From: Anaerocolumna jejuensis DSM 15929
GTDB lineage: Bacteria > Bacillota > Clostridia > Lachnospirales > Lachnospiraceae
Direction: 5' to 3'
NCBI RefSeq assembly: GCF_900142215.1
Contig: NZ_FRAC01000020.1
Coordinates: forward strand, 1 to 64,000
DNA length: 64,000 nucleotides
In this document: positions 17,537 through 26,311 of the stretch, piece by piece
Layout: each line of letters begins with the position of its first letter
Position numbering within the stretch: the first letter of the stretch is position 1
Translations under genes and position numbers: made by a program
Notes under the pieces: generated by a model
What the model was told of the DNA's origin: nothing
Databases searched by the model: none
What the model saw: only the letters and a program-made list of their open reading frames with translations

Positions 17537-17707
17537 ATGGCAAAAGCAGGAATGAGACGCCCGGATGAGGAGGAACCTCATGGAACTATGGGGAATATAG
17601 GTATTACCAGGAAAAAGAACGAGGAAAAACCGGTTCCGGAAATACAGGGAAAGGCCAAAAGCGGTCATGAAAAAGCAAATCCCATAAAATATGACGGGAA
17701 ATGGTAA
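17537..17707 (+). CDS. Small conserved-looking protein, 56 residues
   Basis: ATG at 17537 after GAAAGAGGT. It begins MAKAGMRRPDEEEPHG and ends with a Lys/Gly-rich part (PVPEIQGKAKSGHEKANPIK, then YDGKW). It is hydrophilic, without Cys or membrane segments. The pattern recalls small uncharacterised proteins of Lachnospiraceae with an RRPD..EPHG start, but I cannot name a family. It follows the 44-residue gene by 20 bases and precedes the suf promoter. Confidence 0.65.
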   Translation: MAKAGMRRPDEEEPHGTMGNIGITRKKNEEKPVPEIQGKAKSGHEKANPIKYDGKW

Positions 17708-17797
17708 TACAGGAGGGCAGCTGCAAAAATAAGCAGCTGCTCCTTCTTATTGAAAGCGGAATTGTACACTGAAATTGAGAATAAAAGCAATTGGGGC

Positions 17798-17866
17798 TTG
17801 CAAAGGTTATATCCGAGTATTATAATAGGGATTAAATTAGTGGGGATTAAAACAGTAGGATTAAAA
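17798..17866 (+). promoter_or_regulatory. suf operon promoter with three GATTAAA repeats
   Basis: TTGCAA (17798-17803), 17 bases, TATAAT (17821-17826). Just downstream are three direct copies of GATTAAA at about 17830, 17845 and 17859, spaced 14 to 15 bases, inside the predicted leader. They may be sites for a regulator of Fe-S biogenesis; no Rrf2-type regulator gene is present here to support this. Confidence 0.65.
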
Positions 17867-17927
17867 AACAAGTTTTTACTAAGTGGCATCCCTGTACAGA
17901 ATAAAAGAAAGGTAAGTGGTGAGTACT

Positions 17928-18671
17928 ATGTCAGAGCAATTACTCGAAATCAAAGGACTTAAGGTCAGTGCCGATGGGAAAGACATTTTAAATGGATTAG
18001 ACCTGAATATAAGAAAAGGTGAGGTTCATGTTATCATGGGTCCCAATGGAGCAGGTAAATCAACTTTAGGATATTCGATTATGGGACATCCGAAATATGA
18101 AGTAGAGGAAGGAAGCATCCGTTTCGAAGGAGAGGATATTACATACGAAAAGACGGATGTAAGAGCCAAAAAAGGTATCTTTTTATCCTTCCAGAATCCC
18201 GAGGAATTAGCAGGAGTAAACCTGGAAAGTTTTATGAGGACTTCCAAGATAGCCGTAGAAGGCAAGCCTTTAAAGGTTTTGGCATACAGAAAGGAAATGA
18301 ATAAAACCATGGAAAGCCTCGGCATGGACAGGGAATATGCAGAGAGATATCTGAATGTAGGCTTTTCCGGCGGTGAAAAAAAGAAATCGGAAATCCTTCA
18401 GATGCTGATGTTAGACCCCAAGCTTGCTATATTGGATGAAACGGATTCGGGCCTTGATGTAGATGCCGTTAAGATAGTTTCAAAGGGTGTAAAGGCCTTT
18501 AAAAATAAGAACAATTCCCTTTTAATTATTACTCATAACACAAAAATACTGGAATATCTAGAGGTTGATTATGTGCATATTCTGGTTGACGGAAAGCTGG
18601 TCAAGACAGGTAATGCCTCTCTTATTGATGAAGTAAACAGGAAAGGCTTTAAGGAATTAGCACTCAGCTAA
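17928..18671 (+). CDS. sufC: Fe-S cluster assembly ATPase SufC
   Basis: ABC-type ATPase of the SufBCD scaffold that supplies energy for Fe-S cluster assembly in the cytoplasm. About 247 residues, normal length: Walker A GPNGAGKSTL, signature GFSGGEKKKSE, Walker B AILDETDSGLD (the ETDSGLD form is typical of SufC). In-frame GTG codons at 17916 and 17919 are possible starts, but the ATG at 17928 has a GGTGA site and gives the usual N-terminus MSEQLLEIKGLK. It is the first gene of sufCBDSU. The order C-B-D-S-U is usual in Firmicutes. Confidence 0.95.
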   Translation: MSEQLLEIKGLKVSADGKDILNGLDLNIRKGEVHVIMGPNGAGKSTLGYSIMGHPKYEVEEGSIRFEGEDITYEKTDVRAKKGIFLSFQNPEELAGVNLESFMRTSKIAVEGKPLKVLAYRKEMNKTMESLGMDREYAERYLNVGFSGGEKKKSEILQMLMLDPKLAILDETDSGLDVDAVKIVSKGVKAFKNKNNSLLIITHNTKILEYLEVDYVHILVDGKLVKTGNASLIDEVNRKGFKELALS

Positions 18672-18686
18672 AGAAAGGAGGACATC

Positions 18687-20099
18687 ATGGAAACGGTTAA
18701 GAATAAGACTTTTGTAGAGGATGTCAATAGAAGTATCTATGATATTAAGGATAAGGTAAATGCCTCCTATAAGACTTCCAGAGGGTTGACCTCAGGAATT
18801 GTAAATGCCATATCATTAGAGAAGAATGACCCTGCCTGGATGCGTGAATTCAGGCAAAAATCCTTAAAAATATATAATGAGCTTGAAGCTCCGGTATGGG
18901 GACCAAGCCTTGAAGGGCTTAATATGGAGGATATTGTTACCTATGTAAGGCCCAATACCAAGATGCAGCTGAAATGGGATGAGGTGCCGGAGGATATTAA
19001 AAATACCTTTGAGCGTCTTGGAATCCCACAGGCTGAAAGAACCTCTCTGGCCGGTGTAGGTGCCCAGTATGATTCTGAAGTGGTATACCACAATGTAAGG
19101 GAAGAAGTAAAAAGCCAGGGTGTCATATACACCGATATGGAAAGTGCTTTAAGGGAGCATGAAGATATAGTAAAAGAACATTTTATGAAGCTGGTAACCC
19201 CCAGGGACCATAAATTTGCCGCCCTGCATGGTGCTGTATGGAGCGGAGGCTCCTTTGTATATGTTCCGCCGGGCGTTTCGGTGGAGATTCCCTTGCAGTC
19301 CTATTTCCGGTTAAATGCACCTGGAGCAGGACAATTTGAACATACATTGATTATTGTAGATAAGGGAGCCAACCTTCACTTTATCGAGGGATGTTCAGCA
19401 CCGAAATACAATGTGGCCAATCTTCATGCCGGCTGTGTGGAGCTGTTCGTACGGGAAGGCGGAAGGCTTCGCTATTCCACGATAGAAAACTGGTCCAAGA
19501 ATATGTTCAACTTAAATACCAAGCGTGCGTCGGTTGAAAAGGATGGCATTATGGAGTGGGTATCAGGCTCCTTCGGCTCCAGAGTATCCTACCTGTATCC
19601 GATGAGCATCTTAAAGGGGGAGAATGCCAGGATGGAATATACCGGCATTACCTTTGCCGGAAAGGGACAGAACCTGGATACTGGTGTTAAGGTGGTTCAT
19701 GGTGCACCAAACACCTCCTCCCATATGAGTTCCAAGTCCATTTCCAAGGACGGAGGCTGCTCTACCTTTCGAAGTGCCGTTGTTATGGGAACAGAAGCGG
19801 ACGGTGCCAAGTGTGCGGTATCCTGTGAATCGCTGATGCTGGACTCCGAATCCCGTTCCGATACCATTCCGGTTATGGATATCCGCAATGATAATGTAGA
19901 TATCGGCCATGAAGCAAAAATCGGCCGTATCAGTGATGATACTATATTTTACCTTATGAGCAGGGGCTTAAGTGAGGCGGATGCAAGAGCGATGATAGTC
20001 AGCGGTTTTGCGGAACCCATTGCCAAAGAGCTGCCCCTGGAATATGCTCTTGAAATGAACCAGTTAATACGGCTTGAAATGGAAGGAAGCATAGGATAA
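18687..20099 (+). CDS. sufB: Fe-S cluster assembly protein SufB
   Basis: 470 residues, the SufB core subunit, which with SufC and SufD forms the scaffold where clusters are built. The C-terminal two-thirds hold the parallel beta-helix core with conserved blocks ALHGAVWSGGSFVYVPPGV, EGCSAPKY and YYLMSRGLSEADA-like RISDDTIFYLMSRG. It starts 15 bases after sufC behind AGAAAGGAGG. Length and motifs are normal and nothing appears broken. Confidence 0.96.
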   Translation: METVKNKTFVEDVNRSIYDIKDKVNASYKTSRGLTSGIVNAISLEKNDPAWMREFRQKSLKIYNELEAPVWGPSLEGLNMEDIVTYVRPNTKMQLKWDEVPEDIKNTFERLGIPQAERTSLAGVGAQYDSEVVYHNVREEVKSQGVIYTDMESALREHEDIVKEHFMKLVTPRDHKFAALHGAVWSGGSFVYVPPGVSVEIPLQSYFRLNAPGAGQFEHTLIIVDKGANLHFIEGCSAPKYNVANLHAGCVELFVREGGRLRYSTIENWSKNMFNLNTKRASVEKDGIMEWVSGSFGSRVSYLYPMSILKGENARMEYTGITFAGKGQNLDTGVKVVHGAPNTSSHMSSKSISKDGGCSTFRSAVVMGTEADGAKCAVSCESLMLDSESRSDTIPVMDIRNDNVDIGHEAKIGRISDDTIFYLMSRGLSEADARAMIVSGFAEPIAKELPLEYALEMNQLIRLEMEGSIG

Positions 20100-20139
20100 T
20101 TGTTCTGTAAAAGGAAATTCAGAAAGGATGGGTGCGAAT

Positions 20140-21237
20140 ATGATACTGGAATTAAAGGAAGCGAACAAACTGCCCATGAAAACCTTCCGTTGGCTGGGCG
20201 TAAATGAATTAAAACTTAATAGGGAGATACCGGATATCAAACCCTTTCAAAGGATAGAACCACAAGGGGAAGGTGTTAAGGAATTGGTAATAACCAGAAG
20301 CAATACCTTTCCTTATGATAAGATGCCCCTTACGGGAATGGGAGAGGAAGCGGCAGAATTTATACATCAAAACAAGAATCAGGAAATGACGATTACAGTT
20401 CCAAAGGGTAAGAAGGTGAAAGAACCGGTATTCATCCGCTACAGGCTGGAAGCAGAAAATCCTGTGCTGGTAGAGGAGACTCTTATTCTTGCGGAAGAGG
20501 GCAGTGAGATTACACTGGTAGTTACCTATGAAGGAGAAGAAGAGGCAAAGGCATTTCACGGAGGATTATTCTATCTGAAAGCTGCAAAGAATGCGGTGAT
20601 AAATCTGATACAGGTACAGCTGCTTCCTGATACAGGCTTTCATTTCAGCAATATTGGAGCACAGACAGATATCGGCGGGCAGGTCCATATTACCCAGTGC
20701 GAGCTGGGAGGGGGCCATGCAATCAGCGGCATCCTGGGAGAATTAGAGGGGGATGACAGCGAGCTTCATGTGGATACCATTTATTTTGGTGACAGGGACA
20801 GAGTTCTTGATTTTAACTATGTGGCAAACCATTACGGCAAGAATTCCAAAAGCGATATGACGGTAAACGGCGCACTGGCCGGCACCAGTAAGAAGATATT
20901 CAGAGGAACCATTGATTTTAAGAAGGGAGCATCCGGCTCGGAAGGAGCAGAAGGAGAATATACACTGCTCTTTGATAAAAACATTAAAAATGTATCCGTA
21001 CCCCTTATTCTATGCGGTGAAGAAAATGTGTCAGGAAAGCATGCCGCAAACAGCGGAAGAATCGAAGAAGAGAAGCTTTTTTATATGATGTCCAGAGGAC
21101 TTAGTGAAGAGGATGCCAAGAAAATGATGTTAGAGGCCTGGTTTCATCCCGCAGTACAAAACATTCCTGCTGAAGATATAAGGGAAGAGGTATCAGAATA
21201 TGTAAAAGGGAGGTTGAACCATGTTAAACCCCTATAG
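20140..21237 (+). CDS. sufD: Fe-S cluster assembly protein SufD
   Basis: About 365 residues, a SufB paralogue and its partner in the SufBC2D complex. The C-terminal part shows the family blocks (TYEGEEEAKAFHGG-like region and FYMMSRGLSEEDAKKMMLEA). Two ATGs are possible, at 20128 and 20140; the second is better spaced from the AGAAAGG site and gives the natural start MILELKEANKLP. The gene overlaps sufS by 17 bases, which couples their translation. Confidence 0.93.
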   Translation: MILELKEANKLPMKTFRWLGVNELKLNREIPDIKPFQRIEPQGEGVKELVITRSNTFPYDKMPLTGMGEEAAEFIHQNKNQEMTITVPKGKKVKEPVFIRYRLEAENPVLVEETLILAEEGSEITLVVTYEGEEEAKAFHGGLFYLKAAKNAVINLIQVQLLPDTGFHFSNIGAQTDIGGQVHITQCELGGGHAISGILGELEGDDSELHVDTIYFGDRDRVLDFNYVANHYGKNSKSDMTVNGALAGTSKKIFRGTIDFKKGASGSEGAEGEYTLLFDKNIKNVSVPLILCGEENVSGKHAANSGRIEEEKLFYMMSRGLSEEDAKKMMLEAWFHPAVQNIPAEDIREEVSEYVKGRLNHVKPL

Positions 21238-22450
21238 AAAAGATTTTCCCCTGCTGGACCAGAAGGACAGGGTAAAGCCCCTGATCTATCTTGATAATGC
21301 AGCCACTACCCAGAAGCCGGAAGCGGTCTTAAAGGCCATGGAGGACTATTACAGGGAATACAATGCCAATCCCTATCGAGGTTTATATGATATCAGTGAA
21401 AAGGCTACAGAGAGGTATGAAGAAGCCAGAAAGGTCACTGCAGAATTCATACATGCAGAAGATTCATCCGAAATTGTATTTACCAGAAATACAACGGAAA
21501 GCCTGAATTTGATTGCTTATAGCTATGGCAGAAGCTTTCTGGAAGAAGGGGATGAAATACTGATTCCCATATCAGAGCACCATAGCAACCTCCTCCCCTG
21601 GCAGCAGCTTGCAAAGGAAAAAAAGGCAGAGCTTCGCTATCTGTATCTGGATGAGAAGGGACATTTAAAAGAAGAGGAGCTTAAAGCTAAAATTACTTCA
21701 AAGACCCGTATAGTAGCTTTAGCCTGTGTTTCCAATGTCCTTGGTACTATATTTCCTGTGAAGAAAATTATTGAAAAGGCTCATAGTGTAGGGGCGGTAA
21801 CTGTTTTGGACTGTGCCCAGAGCATTCCTCACTACCCTCTGGATGTAACGGCACTGGATACGGATTTCGCAGTATTTTCCGGACATAAGATGCTGGGCCC
21901 CATGGGAATCGGAGTGCTGTATGGAAAGAAAGCTCTCTTAGAGAAAATGCCTCCCTTTTTGACCGGGGGTGAGATGATTGATTTTGTTTCGGAGCAGGAG
22001 GCTACCTTTGCTCCCCTTCCTCAGAAATTTGAAGCCGGCACTCCTAATGTAGGAGGCGCAATCGGGCTGATGGAGGCAATATCCTATATAAAAAATGCAG
22101 GTTATGAAAAAATTCGGGCAATTGAGGAAGAATTAACGGCATATGCTCTTGACAGATTAAGAGAATTGCCATATGTTACTATATATGGGGAGAAATATCC
22201 CAGTGAAAACAGAAGCGGTGTCATATCCTTTAATGTGGAAAATGTGCATCCCCACGATGTTTCCTCTCTATTGGATGCGGACGGTGTCTGTATCCGCGCA
22301 GGTCATCACTGTGCCCAGCCTCTTATGCGTTATATGGAGGTAGCTGCGACCTGCCGCGTATCTTTTTATTTATATAATACAAAAGAAGATGTGGATGCTT
22401 TTATTGAAAGTCTTAAGAAGGTAAGGAGGTGGCTTGGACTTGGGGATTGA
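21221..22450 (+). CDS. sufS: Cysteine desulfurase SufS
   Basis: 409-residue PLP enzyme that takes sulfur from cysteine and passes it as persulfide to SufU. It has the class-V aminotransferase fold, the PLP Lys in FSGHKMLGP and the active-site Cys in RAGHHCAQP. The N-terminal block YLDNAATTQKPEAVL is typical of group II desulfurases. Start ATG at 21221 follows GGGAGGTT inside sufD. The next gene overlaps its end, so sulfur donor and acceptor are made together. Confidence 0.96.
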   Translation: MLNPYRKDFPLLDQKDRVKPLIYLDNAATTQKPEAVLKAMEDYYREYNANPYRGLYDISEKATERYEEARKVTAEFIHAEDSSEIVFTRNTTESLNLIAYSYGRSFLEEGDEILIPISEHHSNLLPWQQLAKEKKAELRYLYLDEKGHLKEEELKAKITSKTRIVALACVSNVLGTIFPVKKIIEKAHSVGAVTVLDCAQSIPHYPLDVTALDTDFAVFSGHKMLGPMGIGVLYGKKALLEKMPPFLTGGEMIDFVSEQEATFAPLPQKFEAGTPNVGGAIGLMEAISYIKNAGYEKIRAIEEELTAYALDRLRELPYVTIYGEKYPSENRSGVISFNVENVHPHDVSSLLDADGVCIRAGHHCAQPLMRYMEVAATCRVSFYLYNTKEDVDAFIESLKKVRRWLGLGD

Positions 22451-22874
22451 AAATATTTATTCGGACATTCTAAGGGAACATGCCAATTCCAATCACAATA
22501 AGCATCATCTTGGGCATCCTACCCAGACCCAGAGGGGAATTAACCCCAGCTGCGGAGATGAAATAGAGTTGGAATTACAGCTGGAAGACGGGATTATTAA
22601 GGATGCTTCCTTTGTCGGCAGCGGATGTGCCATATCCCAGGCATCTGCTTCCATTATGATTGACCTGATAAAGGGAAAAAGTATAGAGGAAGCGAAGAAG
22701 CTGGCAAATACCTTTACCGGCATGATAAAAAATGAGATAACAGAGGAAGAAGAGCTTGAAAGCCTTGAGGACGCCATAGCCTTGAAGGATATATCCCATA
22801 TGCCTGCCAGGGTAAAATGTGCAGTGCTTGGCTGGCATACCTTAGAGGAAAGTATAAAGGACAATCATGAATAA
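22434..22874 (+). CDS. sufU: SufU sulfur-transfer / scaffold protein
   Basis: 146 residues with the zinc/sulfur ligands of SufU: C40 and D42 (PSCGDE), C65 (GSGCAIS) and C129 (RVKCAVLGW). In Gram-positives SufU accepts sulfur from SufS. No ATG is available; the start must be TTG, at 22434 or 22440, after a strong AAGGAGGTGG site that lies within the end of sufS. The overlap is 17 bases. This is the last gene of the suf operon. Confidence 0.93.
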   Translation: MDLGIENIYSDILREHANSNHNKHHLGHPTQTQRGINPSCGDEIELELQLEDGIIKDASFVGSGCAISQASASIMIDLIKGKSIEEAKKLANTFTGMIKNEITEEEELESLEDAIALKDISHMPARVKCAVLGWHTLEESIKDNHE

Positions 22875-22910
22875 GCTCTCCTTAAAATCAACATATTAAA
22901 GGTATTTATA

Positions 22911-22980
22911 ATGCCATATGAAAGTGCATAGAGCAGCTTTTTTATGGCATTTTGACTTATTTTTAACAGCCTTTTATGAC
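22911..22980 (+). promoter_or_regulatory. Possible terminator and hydrogenase-like gene promoter
   Basis: Between sufU and the next gene there is an inverted repeat AATGCCATA / TATGGCATT (about 22911-22952) followed by TTTTGA, which may end the suf transcript. It is followed by TTGACT (22952-22957), 17 bases, TATGAC (22975-22980), a moderate promoter for the hydrogenase-like gene. Confidence 0.45.
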
Positions 22981-23019
22981 AGCTGCTAATGTTTAAAATT
23001 ATAAAAAGCGAGGTATCCA

Positions 23020-24273
23020 ATGACAAGATTTGATGAACTCTACCGAAAACTAACAAAGGATTATGTGGAAGGAAAGGAGGGGGAAAACAGCTACAGTGAT
23101 TATGATCCCCATCATCTTGACTGCCTGCTGAATCCTGAAAAGTATCCTCCGATTTTGCAGATCGGAGAATGTCAATGTCCCCCGGACGGCCCTTCAGCCT
23201 GTATAGACAGCTGTATTTTTGAGGCAATCACAAAGGATGAAAATGGGAAGCTTATAATAGATAAGGATTTATGTGCAGGCTGCAGCGCCTGTGTGGATGC
23301 CTGTAAGGCGGACAAGCTTGTGGCCAGCAGGGATGTACTTCCGGCATTGTCTGCTCTGCATCAGGCGAAAGGCCCTGTATATGCTTTGATAGCACCGGCC
23401 TTTTTAGGACAATTTACGGAGGATGTGACACCGGGAAAGCTTCGGAGTGCCTTTAAATATCTGGGCTTTGCCGGCATGATTGAAGTGGCGCTTTTTGCAG
23501 ATATCCTGACCTTAAAGGAATCCCTGGAATTTGACCGGAATATTGTGACCGAGAGGGATTACCAGCTTACCAGCTGCTGCTGTCCTATGTGGATCGGTAT
23601 GATCCGCAGGGTTTATCATGACTTGATGCCCCATGTGCCGGGCGCGGTATCGCCGATGGTTGCATGCGGACGTACCATAAAAGTACTCCATCCCGATGCG
23701 GTTACCATCTTTATTGGTCCCTGTGTGGCAAAGAAAGCCGAAGCAAGAGAGAAGGATATAAAGGACGCTGTAGACTATGTTCTTACCTTCCAGGAAGTTC
23801 AGGATGTCTTCGAATTTGCCGGCATAGACCCGTCAAAAATGGAGGAAAGCGAGAAGGATCATTCCTCCAGGGCAGGGCGTATTTATGCCAGGACCGGCGG
23901 AGTAAGCGAAGCGGTAAAAAATACGTTGGAGCGGTTAAATCCCGACAGAAAGATTCACATCCGTACGAAGCAGGCAGATGGAGTACCTGCCTGTAAGCAG
24001 ATGATAAATGAGCTGATAGAAGGAAAGACAGATGCCAACTTTTTTGAGGGCATGGGATGTGTGGGAGGCTGTGTCGGCGGTCCTAAGGTAATGATAAACA
24101 GAGAAGAGGGACGGCAGCACGTAAATGATTACGGTGATAAGGCAGCTTATCCGACACCCATTGACAACCCCTATGTAATAGAGCTTCTACACCGCCTGGG
24201 ATTTGATACGGTTGAAAGCCTTCTGGAGCACAGCGATATTTTTACGAGGAATTTTAGGGATGACAAACAATAA
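23020..24273 (+). CDS. Divergent FeFe-hydrogenase-like protein with N-terminal ferredoxin domain
   Basis: 417 residues. The N-terminal part has two Cys sets for 4Fe-4S clusters (C51, C53, C61, C65 and C85, C88, C91, C95). The C-terminal H-cluster domain keeps versions of the three signature loops: TSCCCPMW (184-191), GPCVAKKAEA (233-242, C235) and EGMGCVGGCVGG (343-354, C347 and C351). All expected cluster Cys are present, but loop 1 is shifted by an extra Cys and loop 2 lacks the usual Met-Pro. There are no flavin, NADH or PAS domains. It may be a group B/D-type or sensory hydrogenase or a redox relative, so H2 production is not certain. It follows the suf genes, which fits its Fe-S need. 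Confidence 0.85.
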   Translation: MTRFDELYRKLTKDYVEGKEGENSYSDYDPHHLDCLLNPEKYPPILQIGECQCPPDGPSACIDSCIFEAITKDENGKLIIDKDLCAGCSACVDACKADKLVASRDVLPALSALHQAKGPVYALIAPAFLGQFTEDVTPGKLRSAFKYLGFAGMIEVALFADILTLKESLEFDRNIVTERDYQLTSCCCPMWIGMIRRVYHDLMPHVPGAVSPMVACGRTIKVLHPDAVTIFIGPCVAKKAEAREKDIKDAVDYVLTFQEVQDVFEFAGIDPSKMEESEKDHSSRAGRIYARTGGVSEAVKNTLERLNPDRKIHIRTKQADGVPACKQMINELIEGKTDANFFEGMGCVGGCVGGPKVMINREEGRQHVNDYGDKAAYPTPIDNPYVIELLHRLGFDTVESLLEHSDIFTRNFRDDKQ

Positions 24274-24299
24274 CCTGCACTAAGAATAGAAAGCCTGTA

Positions 24300-24322
24300 A
24301 ATGCAGTATTTAGTACTGCATT
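24300..24322. other. Hairpin after the hydrogenase-like gene
   Basis: Perfect 9-bp inverted repeat AATGCAGTA / TACTGCATT with a 5-nt loop, 27 bases after the stop. It lacks a T run, so it may protect the mRNA end more than stop transcription. Confidence 0.5.
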
Positions 24323-24427
24323 AAGCATGTTGGTTAATAATTTAACAATCTTGAAGGCAGTAATAGGATAAAATTTGTATAGGATGCTAAAAAAAGGTAA
24401 AAATTAAGATGATTATTTGTAAAGTTC

Positions 24428-24461
24428 TTGTATAGACAAAAGAGTATATGTAAAATACTCT
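24428..24461 (+). promoter_or_regulatory. Promoter of the pyruvate kinase gene with -10 palindrome
   Basis: TTGTAT (24428-24433), 17 bases, TAAAAT (24451-24456). The inverted repeat AGAGTAT-N7-ATACTCT (24441-24461) overlaps the -10 box and may be an operator. The leader to the pyruvate kinase start would be about 395 bases. Confidence 0.55.
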
Positions 24462-24841
24462 ATAAATTGAGACAATATAAAAATTTGCTGTAGATTTATT
24501 AAGGAAAATGGTGTATCATTAATCCCGTGGTTTTAAATCCGGACAAATTAATTGATGTATGGATTTGCCGGTAAAACCCGTTGGAGAAAAGCGGTGTATT
24601 TTTCCAATTCCTTAATTATGAAGTATCGCAGGCAGGCTTGCGATATACTTATTATTTCGGCAGAATTACAGGTAGACCTTCAGGTAAGCCTGCTATCCTA
24701 CGAAGTAAGATTGGTTAAATTTGGGATTAGATTTGGGTTTAGGATTAGGTTTAGGATTAGAGCTTTTCAACAGGCAGAATTCAGGTGATTTTGCAGAAAT
24801 AGTAATCTGTATCCAGGGTGATTTGAAATAATTAAAAATTT
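24462..24841. other. Long leader upstream of pyk: hairpin and GGTTTAGGATTA repeat
   Basis: No credible gene. It holds the hairpin TATCGCA-N8-TGCGATA (24624-24645), related in sequence to the hairpins at 44675 and 48563, and a short direct repeat of GGTTTAGGATTA, two full copies plus degenerate ones at 24722-24760. An open frame of 78 codons covers the repeat but has no ribosome site and an unlikely repetitive product. Confidence 0.5.
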
Positions 24842-24858
24842 CACAAGGAGGATTAGAC

Positions 24859-26286
24859 ATGAGAAAGACCAAAATAATCTGTACATTAGGTCCGGCAACG
24901 GACAAGGATGATGTAATGAAAGAGTTGGCTTTGGCAGGAATGGATTGTGCAAGGTTTAATTTTTCACATGCAGACCATGAGGAGCATTACAACCGTTTAG
25001 TTCGTTTGAGACAAATCAGGGAGGAATTAGACATCCCCATAGCGGCTCTGCTGGATACCAAAGGACCAGAGATACGTATTGGCAAATTTACAGATAAGAA
25101 GATTAATTTGGTTAAGGGGCAGACTTTCACCCTGACTACCAGACATATTGAAGGAACACAGGACTGTGTATATATAAATTATGAACATCTGGTAAAGGAT
25201 GTAATTGTTGGTTCTACCATACTGATTGATGACGGTTTGGTTGAACTTACTGTTAATAAGCTTACGGATACGGATATTATCTGTACCGTAAAAAATGACG
25301 GAGTCATATCGGATAACAAGGGAGTGAATGTTCCCGGAACGAAGCTTACCATGCCCTTTATCAGCTCTAAGGACAGGGATGATATTATCTTTGCCATCGA
25401 AAACGGATATGATTTTATCGCAGCGTCCTTTACAAGAAATGCAGCGGATATCATGGAAATCCGGAAGATTATGCAGGAATATAGCTGTACAACTACCAAT
25501 ATCATAGCTAAGATCGAGAATATGGAAGGCGTTGAGAATATCGATGAGATAATCGAAGCTGCCGACGGTATTATGATTGCCAGAGGTGATATGGGTGTTG
25601 AAATACCATTGGAAGATGTTCCGGTTATCCAGAAGATGATTATCAAGAAGGTATATAATGCCGGCAAACAGGTTATAACTGCAACCCAGATGCTGGATTC
25701 CATGATGAAGAACCCAAGACCTACAAGAGCGGAAGCAACAGATGTTGCCAATGCTATTTATGACGGAACCAGTGCTATCATGTTATCAGGAGAGACTGCA
25801 GCAGGCCTTTATCCGGTAGATGCCTTAAAGACCATGGTGCGTATTGCTATCCGTACAGAGCAGGATATTGATTTCAAGAAACGTTTCAAGCTCCTTGATG
25901 CGGAAAGGAATCCCAGCATAACAGATGCGATATCCCATGCAACCTGTACAACTGCCCACGATCTGAACGCTGCTGTTATTATAACAGTAACCAAATCCGG
26001 CCAGACAGCAAGAATGATATCCAAATACCGTCCTTCCTGTCCGATTATCGGATGTACCACAGAAAAGCATGTATGCAGACAGCTTAACTTATCCTGGGGT
26101 GTTACACCTATGCTGATCAAAGAAGAGGAAGATACCTTTGTATTATTTGATCATGCAATTGAAACCGTAGAGAGTAAAGGCTATCTCCATGACGGAGAGC
26201 TTACGGTTATCACAGCCGGAGTGCCTCTTAGAACCTCAGGCACCACAAACATAATAAAAGTTCATATCGCAGGAAGTCATTATTAA
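24859..26286 (+). CDS. pyk: Pyruvate kinase
   Basis: 475 residues; makes pyruvate and ATP from phosphoenolpyruvate and ADP, the last step of glycolysis. The start KTKIICTLGPATDKDDV, the active-site region IAKIENMEGVENIDEI followed by MIARGDMGVEIP, the substrate Lys motif and MLSGETAAGLYP are all present. It lacks the extra C-terminal PEP-utiliser-like domain of some Bacillus and Clostridium enzymes, so it is the short form. Ribosome site AAGGAGG at 24845-24851. The GNAT gene follows after 25 bases and may be read through. Confidence 0.97.
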   Translation: MRKTKIICTLGPATDKDDVMKELALAGMDCARFNFSHADHEEHYNRLVRLRQIREELDIPIAALLDTKGPEIRIGKFTDKKINLVKGQTFTLTTRHIEGTQDCVYINYEHLVKDVIVGSTILIDDGLVELTVNKLTDTDIICTVKNDGVISDNKGVNVPGTKLTMPFISSKDRDDIIFAIENGYDFIAASFTRNAADIMEIRKIMQEYSCTTTNIIAKIENMEGVENIDEIIEAADGIMIARGDMGVEIPLEDVPVIQKMIIKKVYNAGKQVITATQMLDSMMKNPRPTRAEATDVANAIYDGTSAIMLSGETAAGLYPVDALKTMVRIAIRTEQDIDFKKRFKLLDAERNPSITDAISHATCTTAHDLNAAVIITVTKSGQTARMISKYRPSCPIIGCTTEKHVCRQLNLSWGVTPMLIKEEEDTFVLFDHAIETVESKGYLHDGELTVITAGVPLRTSGTTNIIKVHIAGSHY

Positions 26287-26311
26287 AATTCAGATAAAGA
26301 GCGGGGAGTTT

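Noticed and set aside
17750..17962. 70-codon frame running into sufC
   Set aside because: It covers the suf promoter and the GATTAAA repeats and has no ribosome site.
24722..24760. True telomere or integration-site repeat
   Set aside because: Only two full units in a chromosomal leader, with no mobile genes nearby.
24552..24788. 78-codon frame before pyruvate kinase
   Set aside because: No ribosome site, product made of repeats from the GGTTTAGGATTA tract, and no family resemblance.
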